Shown: piece after piece, positions 18,756 through 27,632 of the stretch
Position numbering within the stretch: the stretch's first letter is position 1
Layout: every line of letters starts with the position of its first letter
Source of the DNA: Labrys wisconsinensis
Lineage (GTDB): Bacteria; Pseudomonadota; Alphaproteobacteria; Rhizobiales; Labraceae
Assembly (NCBI RefSeq): GCF_030814995.1
Contig: NZ_JAUSVX010000014.1
Location: forward strand, 169,997-233,996
Length of the DNA: 64,000 bases
Direction of reading: 5' to 3'
The notes under the pieces: generated by a model
Seen by the model: only the letters and a program-made list of their open reading frames with translations
Told to the model about the DNA's origin: nothing
Database searches by the model: none
Translations under genes and position numbers: made by a program

Positions 18756-19949
18756 ATGCCGCGCATTGCTCTTCGCCTGCTCTTCCTCATGGCGCTCGCC
18801 GCCTTCGCCGGGCGGGCCGAGGCTGCGACCAAGGCGGCCCTGGTGATCGGCAACGGCGCCTACCAGAACGTCACGCGGCTGGCGAACCCCGTCAACGACG
18901 CCACCGACATGGCCGCTGCCCTGCAGCGCATCGGCTATGCCGTCACGCTCGTCACCGATGGCGATCTTTCCACCATGAACAACGGCCTGCGCAGCTTCCT
19001 GCGCGACGCCGACCATGCCGATGCCGCCCTGGTGTTCTATTCCGGGCACGGCGTGCAGGTTAAAGGCGACAACTATCTCCTGCCGGTCTCGGCCAGGATC
19101 GAGGACGAGCTCGACCTCGACACCCAGAGCCTGTCGCTGAGCAAGCTGCGCCAGCTCGTCGACGGCGCCGCGCCCAAGGTGCAGATCCTGATCCTCGATG
19201 CATGCCGCGACAATCCGCTCGCCCGCCAGCTCGTGCGCGGGGGTGGCACACGCGGCCTGGCGCGCATCGACCTCGACCCTTCCTCGAGCGGCACGCTCAT
19301 CGCCTACTCCACCGCGCCCGGCGCGGTGGCGCAGGACGGCAGTGGGCGCAATTCGCCCTTCACCCAGGCGCTGCTCGCCCATATCGAGACCCCGAACCTC
19401 GACATCCGCCAGATGTTCGGCGAAGTCCGGGCCGATGTCGACCGCACCACCCAGGGCGCCCAGCGCCCCTGGGTGGAGGAGGCGATCATCGGCTCCTTCG
19501 CCATGTCGGGCGCGGCCGGCCAGCCCGGCGCGGTCAAGGTGGTGGAGCAGCCCGCCCAGCCCGTGACGCCGGTGCAACCGCCGCCGCAGCCGGTGCAGCC
19601 GCCGCCCCAGCCCGTCCAGCCGCCGCCGGAGCAGCAGGCCAGCCTGCAGCCGGTGCCGATCCCCGAGGCGCCGCCGCGCCAGCAGCTGCGGGCGGTGCGC
19701 GAGTTCATCCTGCCCGATTCGGCCAGCCGCCGCCTGAGCTGGAACGACCTGTCCGGCTTCAATGCGGCGCAGCTGCGCGTCGCCCGCAACGAGATCTATG
19801 CGCGCCGCGGCCGCTTCATGAAGGACGCGCAGCTGCGCGCCTATTTCTCGCAGTTCTCCTGGTACCAGCCCTTCACCTGGGACGTGCAGCTCAGCGCGGT
19901 GGAGAAGGCCAATGTTGCCCTGATCCAGCAGGCGGAGGCGGCGCAGTGA
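18756..19949 (+). CDS. Secreted caspase-like (C14) protein with YARHG domain
   Basis: 397 residues from ATG 18756 (GGAG 8 bases upstream). A signal peptide (1-24, GRAEA/ATK) precedes a caspase p20-type domain: ALVIGNGAYQN start, the catalytic His in FYSGHGVQV (near residue 94) and Cys in LILDACRDNP (near residue 150). A Pro/Gln-rich linker with three near-identical QPPPQPV repeats (about 255-300) leads to a C-terminal YARHG domain (ARNEIYARRGR ... SWYQP). Both catalytic residues are kept, so it should be active; bacterial orthocaspases cleave after Arg/Lys (family knowledge). It is translationally coupled to a cell-wall peptidase. Confidence 0.9.
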   Translation: MPRIALRLLFLMALAAFAGRAEAATKAALVIGNGAYQNVTRLANPVNDATDMAAALQRIGYAVTLVTDGDLSTMNNGLRSFLRDADHADAALVFYSGHGVQVKGDNYLLPVSARIEDELDLDTQSLSLSKLRQLVDGAAPKVQILILDACRDNPLARQLVRGGGTRGLARIDLDPSSSGTLIAYSTAPGAVAQDGSGRNSPFTQALLAHIETPNLDIRQMFGEVRADVDRTTQGAQRPWVEEAIIGSFAMSGAAGQPGAVKVVEQPAQPVTPVQPPPQPVQPPPQPVQPPPEQQASLQPVPIPEAPPRQQLRAVREFILPDSASRRLSWNDLSGFNAAQLRVARNEIYARRGRFMKDAQLRAYFSQFSWYQPFTWDVQLSAVEKANVALIQQAEAAQ

Positions 19950-20707
19950 GGCATCTTGCTCTGGCCGGCCTCGTCCTCGGCCTGCTCACGGCGCCGGCCG
20001 CCGCCGATCCCAGGCTCGATGCCCTGGTCGCCGCCTATCCCGATTTCGTCGCCGGCTACGACGCCAAGGACCTGATCCTGAAGAGCGGCCAGCGCATCCC
20101 GATCTCGGACGGGAAGACGAAGACGCCGGAGCAGCGCCTCGACGGCGCCGACATCGCCGACATGTTCGCCGTCGCCTATCCCCTCGGAGCGTCGAAGCCG
20201 CCCTCCGGCCCGGCGGACGATCCGGGACGGGCCCGGAACCGCGCCCTGTTCGACGCCATGTACGGCGATTGCAGCAAGGGCGGCGTGAAGCTCAAGACCA
20301 TCGCCTGGCTGCCGCATCTCCACGGCGGCTCGCTGCAGGTCGTGGTCGCCAACGGCGTCGCCGACCGGCTCGAGGCGGTCTCGCGCGAGCTCGAGGCGCT
20401 GCCGGAAAAGCTGCAGCCCTACCTCAAGCCCTCGGCCGGCACCTACAATTGCCGCGCCATCGCCGGCACCAGCCGCATGAGCATGCACGCTTATGGCGCG
20501 GCCATCGACCTCAATGTCCGCTTCTCCGACTATTGGCGCTGGGGCGGGGCCAAGCGGGAGACCGACCCGGTGGTGTACAAGAACCGCATCCCGCAGGAGA
20601 TCGTCGCGATCTTCGAAAAGCATGGCTTCATCTGGGGCGGCAAATGGTATCACTACGACACCATGCATTTCGAGTACCGCCCGGAAATCCTGGCGCTCGC
20701 CAGATAG
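19946..20707 (+). CDS. M15-family peptidoglycan peptidase, secreted
   Basis: 253 residues from a GTG at 19946 that overlaps the caspase stop (GTGA). The first 22 residues (RHLALAGLVLGLLTAPAAAD) form a good signal peptide, which confirms this start. Zinc-site motifs of the M15 (VanY/VanX-like) fold are present: SMHAYGAAIDLNV (His and Asp ligands) and MHFEYRPE (C-terminal His). Members cleave D-Ala or L-Ala-D-Glu links of peptidoglycan in the periplasm. The tight coupling to a caspase-like protein is notable. Confidence 0.88.
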   Translation: MRHLALAGLVLGLLTAPAAADPRLDALVAAYPDFVAGYDAKDLILKSGQRIPISDGKTKTPEQRLDGADIADMFAVAYPLGASKPPSGPADDPGRARNRALFDAMYGDCSKGGVKLKTIAWLPHLHGGSLQVVVANGVADRLEAVSRELEALPEKLQPYLKPSAGTYNCRAIAGTSRMSMHAYGAAIDLNVRFSDYWRWGGAKRETDPVVYKNRIPQEIVAIFEKHGFIWGGKWYHYDTMHFEYRPEILALAR

Positions 20708-20719
20708 TGGAAAGCCTTC

Positions 20720-21229
20720 ATGCGCCGGTTGATGCTTCTGCGCCATGCCAAGTCCGACTGGCCGAAGGGCGTGTCCGACCGTGACCGTCCGCTCGGCCCG
20801 CGCGGGCGTCACGACGCGCCGCACATGGGCGAGGAGATGGCCCTGCGCGGGCTGAAGCCGGACCTCGCCGTGATCTCGACGGCGCAGCGCACCCGCGAGA
20901 CCTGGGAGCTCGTCGCGCCCTGCCTCGGACCGGTGGAGCATCGGTTCGAGTCGGCGATCTACGAAGCCGAGCCCAAGGCCATCCTCGCCCTGATCCGCGC
21001 TATCGACGATGGCGTCGGCACGCTCCTGGTGATCGGCCACAATCCGGGCCTGGAGTTGACCGCCGCCCTGCTCATCGGCGGCGGCGCCGAGCGGCTGCGC
21101 GACCGGCTCGGCGAGAAATTCCCGACCGCGGCCCTGGCGGTGATCGAGTTCCACGAGGGTGGCTGGGCTGATATCGGCCAGGGCAGGGGCGAGCTGGCGC
21201 TGTTCCTGACGCCGCGCGATCTCGACTGA
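20720..21229 (+). CDS. SixA-type histidine phosphatase family protein
   Basis: 169 residues. The RHG catalytic motif LLRHAKSDWPKG is at the N-terminus (His 9), a second phosphate-binding Arg lies in TAQRTRETW, and the second catalytic His is in VIGHNPGLE (near residue 103). SixA relatives dephosphorylate phosphohistidine proteins, but many members have unknown small-molecule substrates. It follows the M15 gene by 12 bases on the same strand, so co-transcription is possible. Confidence 0.9.
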   Translation: MRRLMLLRHAKSDWPKGVSDRDRPLGPRGRHDAPHMGEEMALRGLKPDLAVISTAQRTRETWELVAPCLGPVEHRFESAIYEAEPKAILALIRAIDDGVGTLLVIGHNPGLELTAALLIGGGAERLRDRLGEKFPTAALAVIEFHEGGWADIGQGRGELALFLTPRDLD

Positions 21230-21543
21230 GGTGCTGAAGGCCAATTTCGCCCTTGCGATCAAGGTGAAGCAGGATATTCCGCATTATCTGGTCGAGCATC
21301 GCAAGTGGCCGAGGCCGTGCATCGCCACGACGGCGCGGACCGTGATGCGCCAGCTCCTCCTCGGCAATGCCCACCATCCCTCCGCGATGTGCGCCGCCGG
21401 CGATCGGAACCAGGCTCGGCGCGACACGGTTGACTGCCGCGCCGGCGCGCCGGATGAAGGCGTGCGGCGCAGGCCTCGCGCAATCGCGCCGGCATCGCCA
21501 TATGGCGTCGTGTCCGCGTACCCGAAAGGATGAGCATCGCCCG
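21230..21543. other. Intergenic region without a supportable gene
   Basis: About 314 bases between the SixA-type gene and ycjX. Short open frames exist on both strands, but none has a Shine-Dalgarno site, a recognisable domain or the codon bias of the neighbours. I see no hairpin with a T-tract. Confidence 0.5.
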
Positions 21544-23007
21544 ATGCCCGGTTGGAGTTCCCTGGTCGACGAGGCCCTGATCGCCGCAAGGAGCATCGCC
21601 GACTATGCGGCAGGCACGCTCAATCCGACGCTGCGGCTCGGCGTCACCGGCCTGTCGCGGGCCGGCAAGACGGTGTTCATCACCGCCATGGTGCAGGCGC
21701 TGGTCGAGGGCGGGCGGCTGCCGGTGTTCCGGGCCCAGGCGGAGGGGCGCGTCGCCCGGGCCTCGCTGTCGCCGCAGCCCGACGACACCGTGCCGCGCTT
21801 CGACTACGAGACGCATCTCGCCGACCTCGTCGGCCCTGACCGCCGCTGGCCGGATTCGACCCGCCAGATCTCCGAGCTGCGCCTCACCATCGAGTTCCAG
21901 TCGGCACGCCGCTTCGGCTCGGCCATGTCGACCCTGACGCTCGACATCGTCGACTATCCCGGCGAGTGGCTGCTCGACCTGCCGCTCCTGCAGAAGTCCT
22001 ATGCCGAATGGTCGGCCGAGACCCTGGCCGCCAGCCGCGCCGGCTCGCGCCCGGCCCTGGCGCGCGACTGGCACGGCCATCTCGCCGGCCTCGATCCGGA
22101 CGGGCCGGCCGACGAGACGGCGGCGCGCATGGCCGCGCAGCTCTTCACTGCCTATCTCCGCGCCGGCCGCGACGAGCGCTACGCCCTCTCGACCCTGCCG
22201 CCCGGCCGCTTCCTGATGCCGGGCGACCTCGACGGCTCGCCGGCGCTCACCTTCGCGCCGCTCGACCTGTCTCCCGGCAGCGACGTACGGCCGGGCTCGC
22301 TGCGCGCCATGATGGAGCGGCGCTACGAGGCCTACAAGCAGAAGGTGGTGAAACCCTTCTTCGTCGAGCATTTCGCCCGGCTCGATCGCCAGGTCGTGCT
22401 GGTCGACGCCCTGGCCGCCTTCAATGCCGGGCCGCAGGCGGTGCGCGACCTGGAAACCGCTCTGGCCTCGGTGCTCTCCGCCTTCCGGGTCGGCGCCAAT
22501 TCCTGGCTCTCGGCCCTGTTCCGTCCGCGGGTGCAGCGGATCCTGTTCGCCGCCACCAAGGCCGACCACCTGCACCATACCAGCCACGACCGGCTGGAGG
22601 CGATCCTGCGCCGCCTCGCCGACGCTGCCATCGAGCGGGCCGCCTTCGCCGGGGCCGCGGTCGACGTGGTGGCGCTCGCCTCGGTGCGCGCCACGCGCGA
22701 GGCGACGGTGAAGCAGGGGCGGGAGAGCCTGCCCTGCATCATCGGCACGCCGGTGGCCGGCGAGCGCTCGCCGACCGAGGTGTTCGACGGCACGGCCGAG
22801 ATCGCCGTCTTCCCCGGCGAGCTGCCCGCCGATCCCCAGGCGATCTTCTCGGAGGCCACCTTTGCCGGGCTGGAGAGCGGCGTGGGCGAGCGCGTCGACT
22901 ACCGCTTCATCCGCTTCCGTCCGCCGCTGGTGGAGCCGGGCCGGGTGCTGCCGCATATCCGGCTCGACCGGGCGCTGGAATTCCTGATCGGCGACAAGCT
23001 GGCGTGA
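21544..23007 (+). CDS. ycjX: YcjX-family P-loop protein (DUF463)
   Basis: 487 residues from ATG 21544. A P-loop GLSRAGKTVFI lies near residue 38, a switch-like DYPGEWLLDLPLL near 140, and a KADHLHH segment resembling a guanine-specificity NKxD-type motif near 340. Length and motifs fit YcjX, a stress-associated GTPase/ATPase-like protein often found next to a DUF697 membrane protein, as it is here (11 bases between them). Its function is still poorly defined in the literature I know. Confidence 0.88.
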   Translation: MPGWSSLVDEALIAARSIADYAAGTLNPTLRLGVTGLSRAGKTVFITAMVQALVEGGRLPVFRAQAEGRVARASLSPQPDDTVPRFDYETHLADLVGPDRRWPDSTRQISELRLTIEFQSARRFGSAMSTLTLDIVDYPGEWLLDLPLLQKSYAEWSAETLAASRAGSRPALARDWHGHLAGLDPDGPADETAARMAAQLFTAYLRAGRDERYALSTLPPGRFLMPGDLDGSPALTFAPLDLSPGSDVRPGSLRAMMERRYEAYKQKVVKPFFVEHFARLDRQVVLVDALAAFNAGPQAVRDLETALASVLSAFRVGANSWLSALFRPRVQRILFAATKADHLHHTSHDRLEAILRRLADAAIERAAFAGAAVDVVALASVRATREATVKQGRESLPCIIGTPVAGERSPTEVFDGTAEIAVFPGELPADPQAIFSEATFAGLESGVGERVDYRFIRFRPPLVEPGRVLPHIRLDRALEFLIGDKLA

Positions 23008-23017
23008 GGGGCGATCC

Positions 23018-24061
23018 ATGACCGACGAACGCCGCGGGCCCCGCGCCTTCCGTCTCGACGATCCCCGGGTCGTGGTCGCCGATCCCGGCCTCGAGGCCCC
23101 GTCGCCGCGCCCGCGCGGCGCGGTGGTGGTGACGCCGGAGCCGGACAGCGCCGTCGAAGGCGCCGCAGCCCCGCCGCCCGTGCCGCGCCGCCGTTCGCGC
23201 TGGGGCGCCCTGTTCTGGAGCGCCGCCGGCGGCCTGGTGTCGCTGGCGGTCGGCCTGTCGGTGACCCGGCTGATCGATGACCTCTTCTCCTATGCCGACT
23301 GGCTCGGCTGGCTCGGCGCCGCGCTGGCGGCGCTCGCGGCCGTCGCCTTCCTCGCCATCGCCCTGCGCGAGGCCGCCGGCCTGATGCGGCTGGCGCGCAT
23401 CGAAGGGCTGCACGACCGGGCGGTGGCCGCCATCGCCGCCGACGACCGCGACCTCGCGCGCAAGCTCACCGGCGATCTGGTGGCGCTCTACCGCGCCGAC
23501 CCGCGCACGGCCCGGGCCCGCGCCGTGGTCGAATCCGCGGCGCGCGAGATCGTCGACGGCGCCGATCTCGTGCGCGTCGCCGAACGCGAGCTCATGGCTC
23601 CGCTCGATGCCGAGGCGCGTCGCCTGGTGGCCGACGCCGCCAAGCGCGTCTCGCTGGTGACGGCGGTCAGCCCGCGCGCCCTGGTCGACATCCTGTTCGT
23701 CGCCGGCGAGACGCTGCGCTTGGTCCGCCGTCTCGCGGTGCTCTATGGCGGACGGCCCGGCGGGCTCGGCCTGCTGCGCCTGCTGCGCCACGCGCTCGGC
23801 AACCTCGCCGTCACCGGCGGCATGGCCGCCGGCGATTCGCTCCTCAGCCAGGCGCTCGGCCACGGTCTCGCCTCGCGCATCTCCGCCAAGCTCGGCGAGG
23901 GGGTGCTCAACGGCATCCTGATCGCCCGGCTCGGCCTCGCCGCCATCAGCGCCACGCGCCCGCTGCCCTTCGCCGCCCTGCCGCAGCCGAACGTCGCTGA
24001 TGTGGCGGGCGGCCTGTTCGCCAAGGCGGGCAACGGCGCCGAGGCTCGCGAGCAGGACTGA
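23018..24061 (+). CDS. YcjF/DUF697-family inner-membrane protein
   Basis: 347 residues. The N-terminal 65 residues are Pro/Arg-rich and cytoplasmic. Two strong membrane segments follow (ALFWSAAGGLVSLAVGLSV and LGAALAALAAVAFLAIAL), then a C-terminal DUF697 (TIGR01620-type) domain with the VARRxxVLYGGRPG-like LVRRLAVLYGGRPGGLGLLR. It pairs with the YcjX gene upstream, as in many Proteobacteria. A membrane partner role for YcjX is an inference from synteny. Confidence 0.87.
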   Translation: MTDERRGPRAFRLDDPRVVVADPGLEAPSPRPRGAVVVTPEPDSAVEGAAAPPPVPRRRSRWGALFWSAAGGLVSLAVGLSVTRLIDDLFSYADWLGWLGAALAALAAVAFLAIALREAAGLMRLARIEGLHDRAVAAIAADDRDLARKLTGDLVALYRADPRTARARAVVESAAREIVDGADLVRVAERELMAPLDAEARRLVADAAKRVSLVTAVSPRALVDILFVAGETLRLVRRLAVLYGGRPGGLGLLRLLRHALGNLAVTGGMAAGDSLLSQALGHGLASRISAKLGEGVLNGILIARLGLAAISATRPLPFAALPQPNVADVAGGLFAKAGNGAEAREQD

Positions 24062-24194
24062 GGGCGCGGGATCGGTGCATCCGGCCCTCCCGGCGTTCGG
24101 CGGGGCGGCAAAAACTGCCCGGCCGCCGGCGCTTTTTGCCGCCCCGCGCGCGGCTTCCGCCCTGCAAGCTCCTGATTCCATGCGAGAAAAATTC

Positions 24195-24210
24195 TGGCAC
24201 GGCCCCTGCA
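24195..24210 (+). promoter_or_regulatory. Sigma-54 (RpoN) promoter for flgE
   Basis: TGGCACGGCCCCTGCA matches the consensus TGGCACG-N4-TTGCW at every fixed position except one (C for the first T of TTGC), with correct GG/GC spacing. It lies 56 bases before the flgE ATG. Hook genes of Caulobacter are sigma-54/FlbD dependent, so the site is in the expected place. Confidence 0.7.
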
Positions 24211-24265
24211 GCGCGCCGCCCGGGCCAGCGCGCCGTGTCGGCGTGCTGCAGGGGAGTTGAGTGGG

Positions 24266-25627
24266 ATGGGCATTTTCAGCGCCTTGTCGACGGCCGTCAG
24301 CGGGTTGAGGGCGCAGTCCTTCGCCCTGGAGAACATTTCCGGCAACATCGCGAACTCGCAGACCATCGGCTACAAGCGCAGCGACACCAGCTTCCTCGAC
24401 CTGATCTCGGCCGACGGCCCCGCCGCCTACCAGACCGCCGGCTCGGTGCGGGCGCTGACGCGCTCCAGCAACAGCGTTCAGGGCAGCGTGCAGAACTCGG
24501 ACATCGCCACCAACATGGCGATCAACGGCGACGGCTATTTCATCGTCGGTGCCAAGGCCGGCTCGGCCGGCGGCGGTCCGGTCTTCGGCGCGGAGAGCCT
24601 CTACACCCGCCGCGGCGACTTCTCCCTCGACAAGAGCGGCTATCTCGTCAACGGCGCCGGCTACTACCTCAAGGCCTTGCCGGTCGATCCGGCCACCGGC
24701 AGCCCGTCCTCCGGCATGCCCGTGCCGGTGCAACTCACCAAGTCCTTCCTGGCGGCCAAGCCGACGCAGACCATCACCTATCGCGCCAACCTGCCGCAGT
24801 TCCCGCTGACCTCGCAGGCCGATGCCAGCGTCCCCGGCAGCGAGCTGCTGCCGGCCGGGCTGATCGACGGCACCGGCCCCGCCGGCACCTCGATCAGCGG
24901 CGACGAGCAGTCCAGCTTCCTGTCCAATTCGATCTCGGGCGGGGCGGTCACCGCCTATGACGCCAACGGCAATCCGGTGAGCCTGCAGCTGCGCTGGGGC
25001 AAGGTATCGGACTCGCCGGCGACCTGGAACCTGTTCTACCAGTCCAACACCTCGGCGACCGGCACGGACACCGCCTACCAGAACGTCGGCACCACCTTCA
25101 CCTTCGACAGCGCCGGGCAGCTGACGTCGCCGACCGGCGGCTCGGTGTCGCTCGCCGGCGTGTCGGTCAACGGGGTCGGCCTCGGCGACGTCACCATGAA
25201 CCTCGGCGCCAAGGGGCTGACGCAATATGCCGACGCCGGCGGCGCCGTGCAGGTCAACGCCCTGACGCAGGACGGCTATGCCGCCGGCGAGGTGATCAGC
25301 GTCGGCGTCACCGACGGCGGCCACGTCGTCGCCAACTATTCCAACGGCCAGACGCTGGAGATCGCCCGGGTGGTGCTGGCCACGTTCAACGGCCAGGACT
25401 CGCTGCAGAAGCGCGACGGCGGCGCCTTCGCGGAGACGCTCGATTCCGGCCCGCCGATCCTCGGCGGCAGCGCCGAGATCACCGGCTCGGCCACCGAGGC
25501 CTCCAACACCGACATCGCCAGCGAGTTCTCCAAGCTGATCGTCACCCAGCAAGCCTATTCCGCCAACACCCGCATCGTCTCGACCGCGGACCAGATGATG
25601 CAGGAAGCCCTCGGCATGAAGCGCTGA
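24266..25627 (+). CDS. flgE: Flagellar hook protein FlgE
   Basis: 453 residues from ATG 24266 (MGIFSALSTAVSGLRAQS). The N-terminal flagellar-rod/hook motif ENISGNIANSQTIGYKRS and the C-terminal QQAYSANTRIVSTADQMMQEAL coiled-coil half are the two D0 segments of FlgE. The middle carries the FlgE D2-like insertion with NGDGYFIV and GAVTAYDANGNPVSLQL. It polymerises into the hook after export by the flagellar type III system. flgK and flgL follow on the same strand, separated by a repeat element. Confidence 0.95.
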   Translation: MGIFSALSTAVSGLRAQSFALENISGNIANSQTIGYKRSDTSFLDLISADGPAAYQTAGSVRALTRSSNSVQGSVQNSDIATNMAINGDGYFIVGAKAGSAGGGPVFGAESLYTRRGDFSLDKSGYLVNGAGYYLKALPVDPATGSPSSGMPVPVQLTKSFLAAKPTQTITYRANLPQFPLTSQADASVPGSELLPAGLIDGTGPAGTSISGDEQSSFLSNSISGGAVTAYDANGNPVSLQLRWGKVSDSPATWNLFYQSNTSATGTDTAYQNVGTTFTFDSAGQLTSPTGGSVSLAGVSVNGVGLGDVTMNLGAKGLTQYADAGGAVQVNALTQDGYAAGEVISVGVTDGGHVVANYSNGQTLEIARVVLATFNGQDSLQKRDGGAFAETLDSGPPILGGSAEITGSATEASNTDIASEFSKLIVTQQAYSANTRIVSTADQMMQEALGMKR

Positions 25628-25646
25628 GCCGGCGGTGCGTCCTGGG

Positions 25647-25750
25647 GCATGATCGCTTCGAATTGGATTTGATCATGCTCTCCATCTCTTTGTTCTTGCG
25701 CATTTTTCTTCACGTGAACCGAGTGCGGGTTCGCTTGGGAATGCTCTAGC
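25647..25750. repeat. Rhizobiales-type intergenic palindromic repeat (GCATGATC element)
   Basis: GCATGATC (25647-25654) and GATCATGC (25671-25678) form a hairpin with a 16-base loop. They are followed by an AT-rich TTCTTGCGCATTTTTCTTCACG stretch and a second small hairpin GAACC/GGTTC, ending in GAATGCTCTAG. This layout resembles the short dispersed elements I know from intergenic regions of Rhizobiales. Its base composition (AT-rich) contrasts with the coding sequence around it. It sits in the only long gap of the flgE-flgK-flgL run. Confidence 0.65.
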
Positions 25751-25761
25751 GAGGTCGGACC

Positions 25762-27621
25762 ATGAGCTTGTCGAGCGCCATGCTGTCGGCCCTGTCCGGG
25801 CTGCGGGCGACGCAATCGGGCATGGGGGTGGTCGCCAACAACGTCGCCAATGCCGACACCCCCAACTACACGCGCAAGGTCCAGACCCCGCAGGAGGTGG
25901 TGTCGGGCGGCGTCGGCACGGGCGTGCGCGCCGGAGATGTGTCGCGCGTCCTCGACACGCTGGTGCAGAAGCAGCTCTGGACCGAGACGGCCGGCGGCAC
26001 CTATGCCGCCACCAAGGCCGACTACCACGCCCGTCTCGACACGCTGTTCGGCACGCCGGGCAGCAGCACCTCGCTCGACGGCATCTTCAACGCCTTCACC
26101 CAGTCGCTGCAGGCGCTGGCCGCGACGCCGGACAGCGCCACGGCCCGCACCGGGGTGCTGGGCAGCGCCCGGGCGCTGGCCCAGCAGCTCAACAGCGCCA
26201 CCGATACCGTGCAGTCCCTGCGCAGCAGCGCCGAGGCGCAGCTCGCCCAGGCGGTGCAGGACGCCAACGCCGCCCTGGCCGGCCTCAAGAGCGTCAGCGA
26301 CCGCATCGACCGGCTGTCGGGTTCCGGGCAGGCGCCGGCGGCGCTGCTCGACGAGCGTGACGGCTATATCGCGCAGCTTTCCTCCCTGATGGACATCAAG
26401 GTCGCGTCCGCGGGCGGCAACAAGATCACGGTCACCACGGCGTCCGGCGCCCCGCTGTTCGACGGCGAGCCGGCCACGCTGTCCTTCGACGGCCGCGGCG
26501 AGCTCGGCGCCCGCGACCTCTACAGCACCGACCCGACGCAGCGCGGCGTCGGCACGATCACGCTGACCCCGCCGGGCGGCGGCGCCGCCACCGACATGAT
26601 CGCCGGCAAGCAGATCCGCTCGGGCACCATCGGCGCGCTGATCGAGCTCCGGGACGACACCCTGGTGCAGGCCCAGACCCAGCTCGACACCATCGCCGGG
26701 CAGATGTCGCTGGCGCTGTCCAACACCAACGTCGCCGGCACGGCCGCCACGTCGGGCGGGCAGGCCGGCTTCAGCCTTGATCTCTCCGGCCTGCAGCACG
26801 GCAACCCGCTGACCGTCTCCTATAGCGTCGGCGGCGTGGCGAAGCAGGCGGTGTTCGTCGAGGTCAGCCCCGACACGCCGTTGCCCCTTCCGGCCTCCGC
26901 CAATGGCGGCGCCTCGAACGTCACGGTTGTGGGCTATACCGGCGGCGCGGACGGGGCCCGCGCCGCCATTGCCGCCACGCTCGGCGCCGGCTTCACGGTG
27001 TCGGGAACCGGCTCGAGCGTCACGGTGCTCGACGACGGCGCCGCCGGCACGACCGACGTCACCGGCCTGTCCGCGTCGGTGACCTCGACGGCCCTGAGCG
27101 GGGCGGGGACGGCTCTGCCGCTGTTCGTCGACGGCAGCGGCGGCACGCTCTACACCGGCAGCTTCGACGGCGGCCTGTCGCAGCGCACGGGCCTGGCCGG
27201 GCGCATCGCCGTCAATGCGGGGCTGATCGCCGATCCCTCGCTGCTGGTGCAATACGATGCCGGCGTGCAGACCGGCGACGCCACGCGGCCGCAGGCCATC
27301 CTCGACGCCCTGACCAAGACGAGCATGGCGTTCCAGCCGGATACCGGCATCGGCGGCACCGGCAATCCCTATGCCGGCACGATCGGCTCCTTCACCCGGG
27401 CCGTGGTCGAGGCCCAGGGGCGCGCCGGCGAGGTCGCCAAGAACCTCAATGCCGGCCAGCAGGTGGTGGTGAACGCCCTGGCCGACAAGCTGTCGGCGAG
27501 CGCCGGCGTCAGCATCGACGCGGAGATGTCCAACCTCCTGACGCTGCAGAACGCCTATGCCGCCAATGCCCGCGTCATGTCCACCATCCAGGACATGATG
27601 AAGACCTTGATGAACATGTAG
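25762..27621 (+). CDS. flgK: Flagellar hook-associated protein FlgK
   Basis: 619 residues. The N-terminus (MSLSSAMLSALSGLRATQSGMGVVANNVANADTPNYTRK) and C-terminus (EMSNLLTLQNAYAANARVMSTIQDMMKTL) are the paired D0/D1 coiled-coil regions of FlgK. A long Gly/Thr/Ser-rich middle makes it longer than many alphaproteobacterial FlgK proteins; the extra length lies in residues about 330-480. It forms the first hook-filament junction ring. flgL follows after 11 bases. Confidence 0.94.
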   Translation: MSLSSAMLSALSGLRATQSGMGVVANNVANADTPNYTRKVQTPQEVVSGGVGTGVRAGDVSRVLDTLVQKQLWTETAGGTYAATKADYHARLDTLFGTPGSSTSLDGIFNAFTQSLQALAATPDSATARTGVLGSARALAQQLNSATDTVQSLRSSAEAQLAQAVQDANAALAGLKSVSDRIDRLSGSGQAPAALLDERDGYIAQLSSLMDIKVASAGGNKITVTTASGAPLFDGEPATLSFDGRGELGARDLYSTDPTQRGVGTITLTPPGGGAATDMIAGKQIRSGTIGALIELRDDTLVQAQTQLDTIAGQMSLALSNTNVAGTAATSGGQAGFSLDLSGLQHGNPLTVSYSVGGVAKQAVFVEVSPDTPLPLPASANGGASNVTVVGYTGGADGARAAIAATLGAGFTVSGTGSSVTVLDDGAAGTTDVTGLSASVTSTALSGAGTALPLFVDGSGGTLYTGSFDGGLSQRTGLAGRIAVNAGLIADPSLLVQYDAGVQTGDATRPQAILDALTKTSMAFQPDTGIGGTGNPYAGTIGSFTRAVVEAQGRAGEVAKNLNAGQQVVVNALADKLSASAGVSIDAEMSNLLTLQNAYAANARVMSTIQDMMKTLMNM

Positions 27622-27632
27622 GAGTGACGCCC

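Noticed and set aside
21231..21533. 100-codon plus-strand frame after the SixA-type gene
   Set aside because: No Shine-Dalgarno site, no domain, composition unlike neighbours. Minus-strand frames here are no better.
22907..25552. 881-codon open frame on the minus strand
   Set aside because: Antisense to ycjX, the DUF697 gene and flgE, with no domain and a Gly/Arg/Ala-biased composition.
25647..25750. CRISPR-like or transposon end
   Set aside because: Only one unit, no spacers, no transposase nearby; a dispersed palindromic repeat explains it better.
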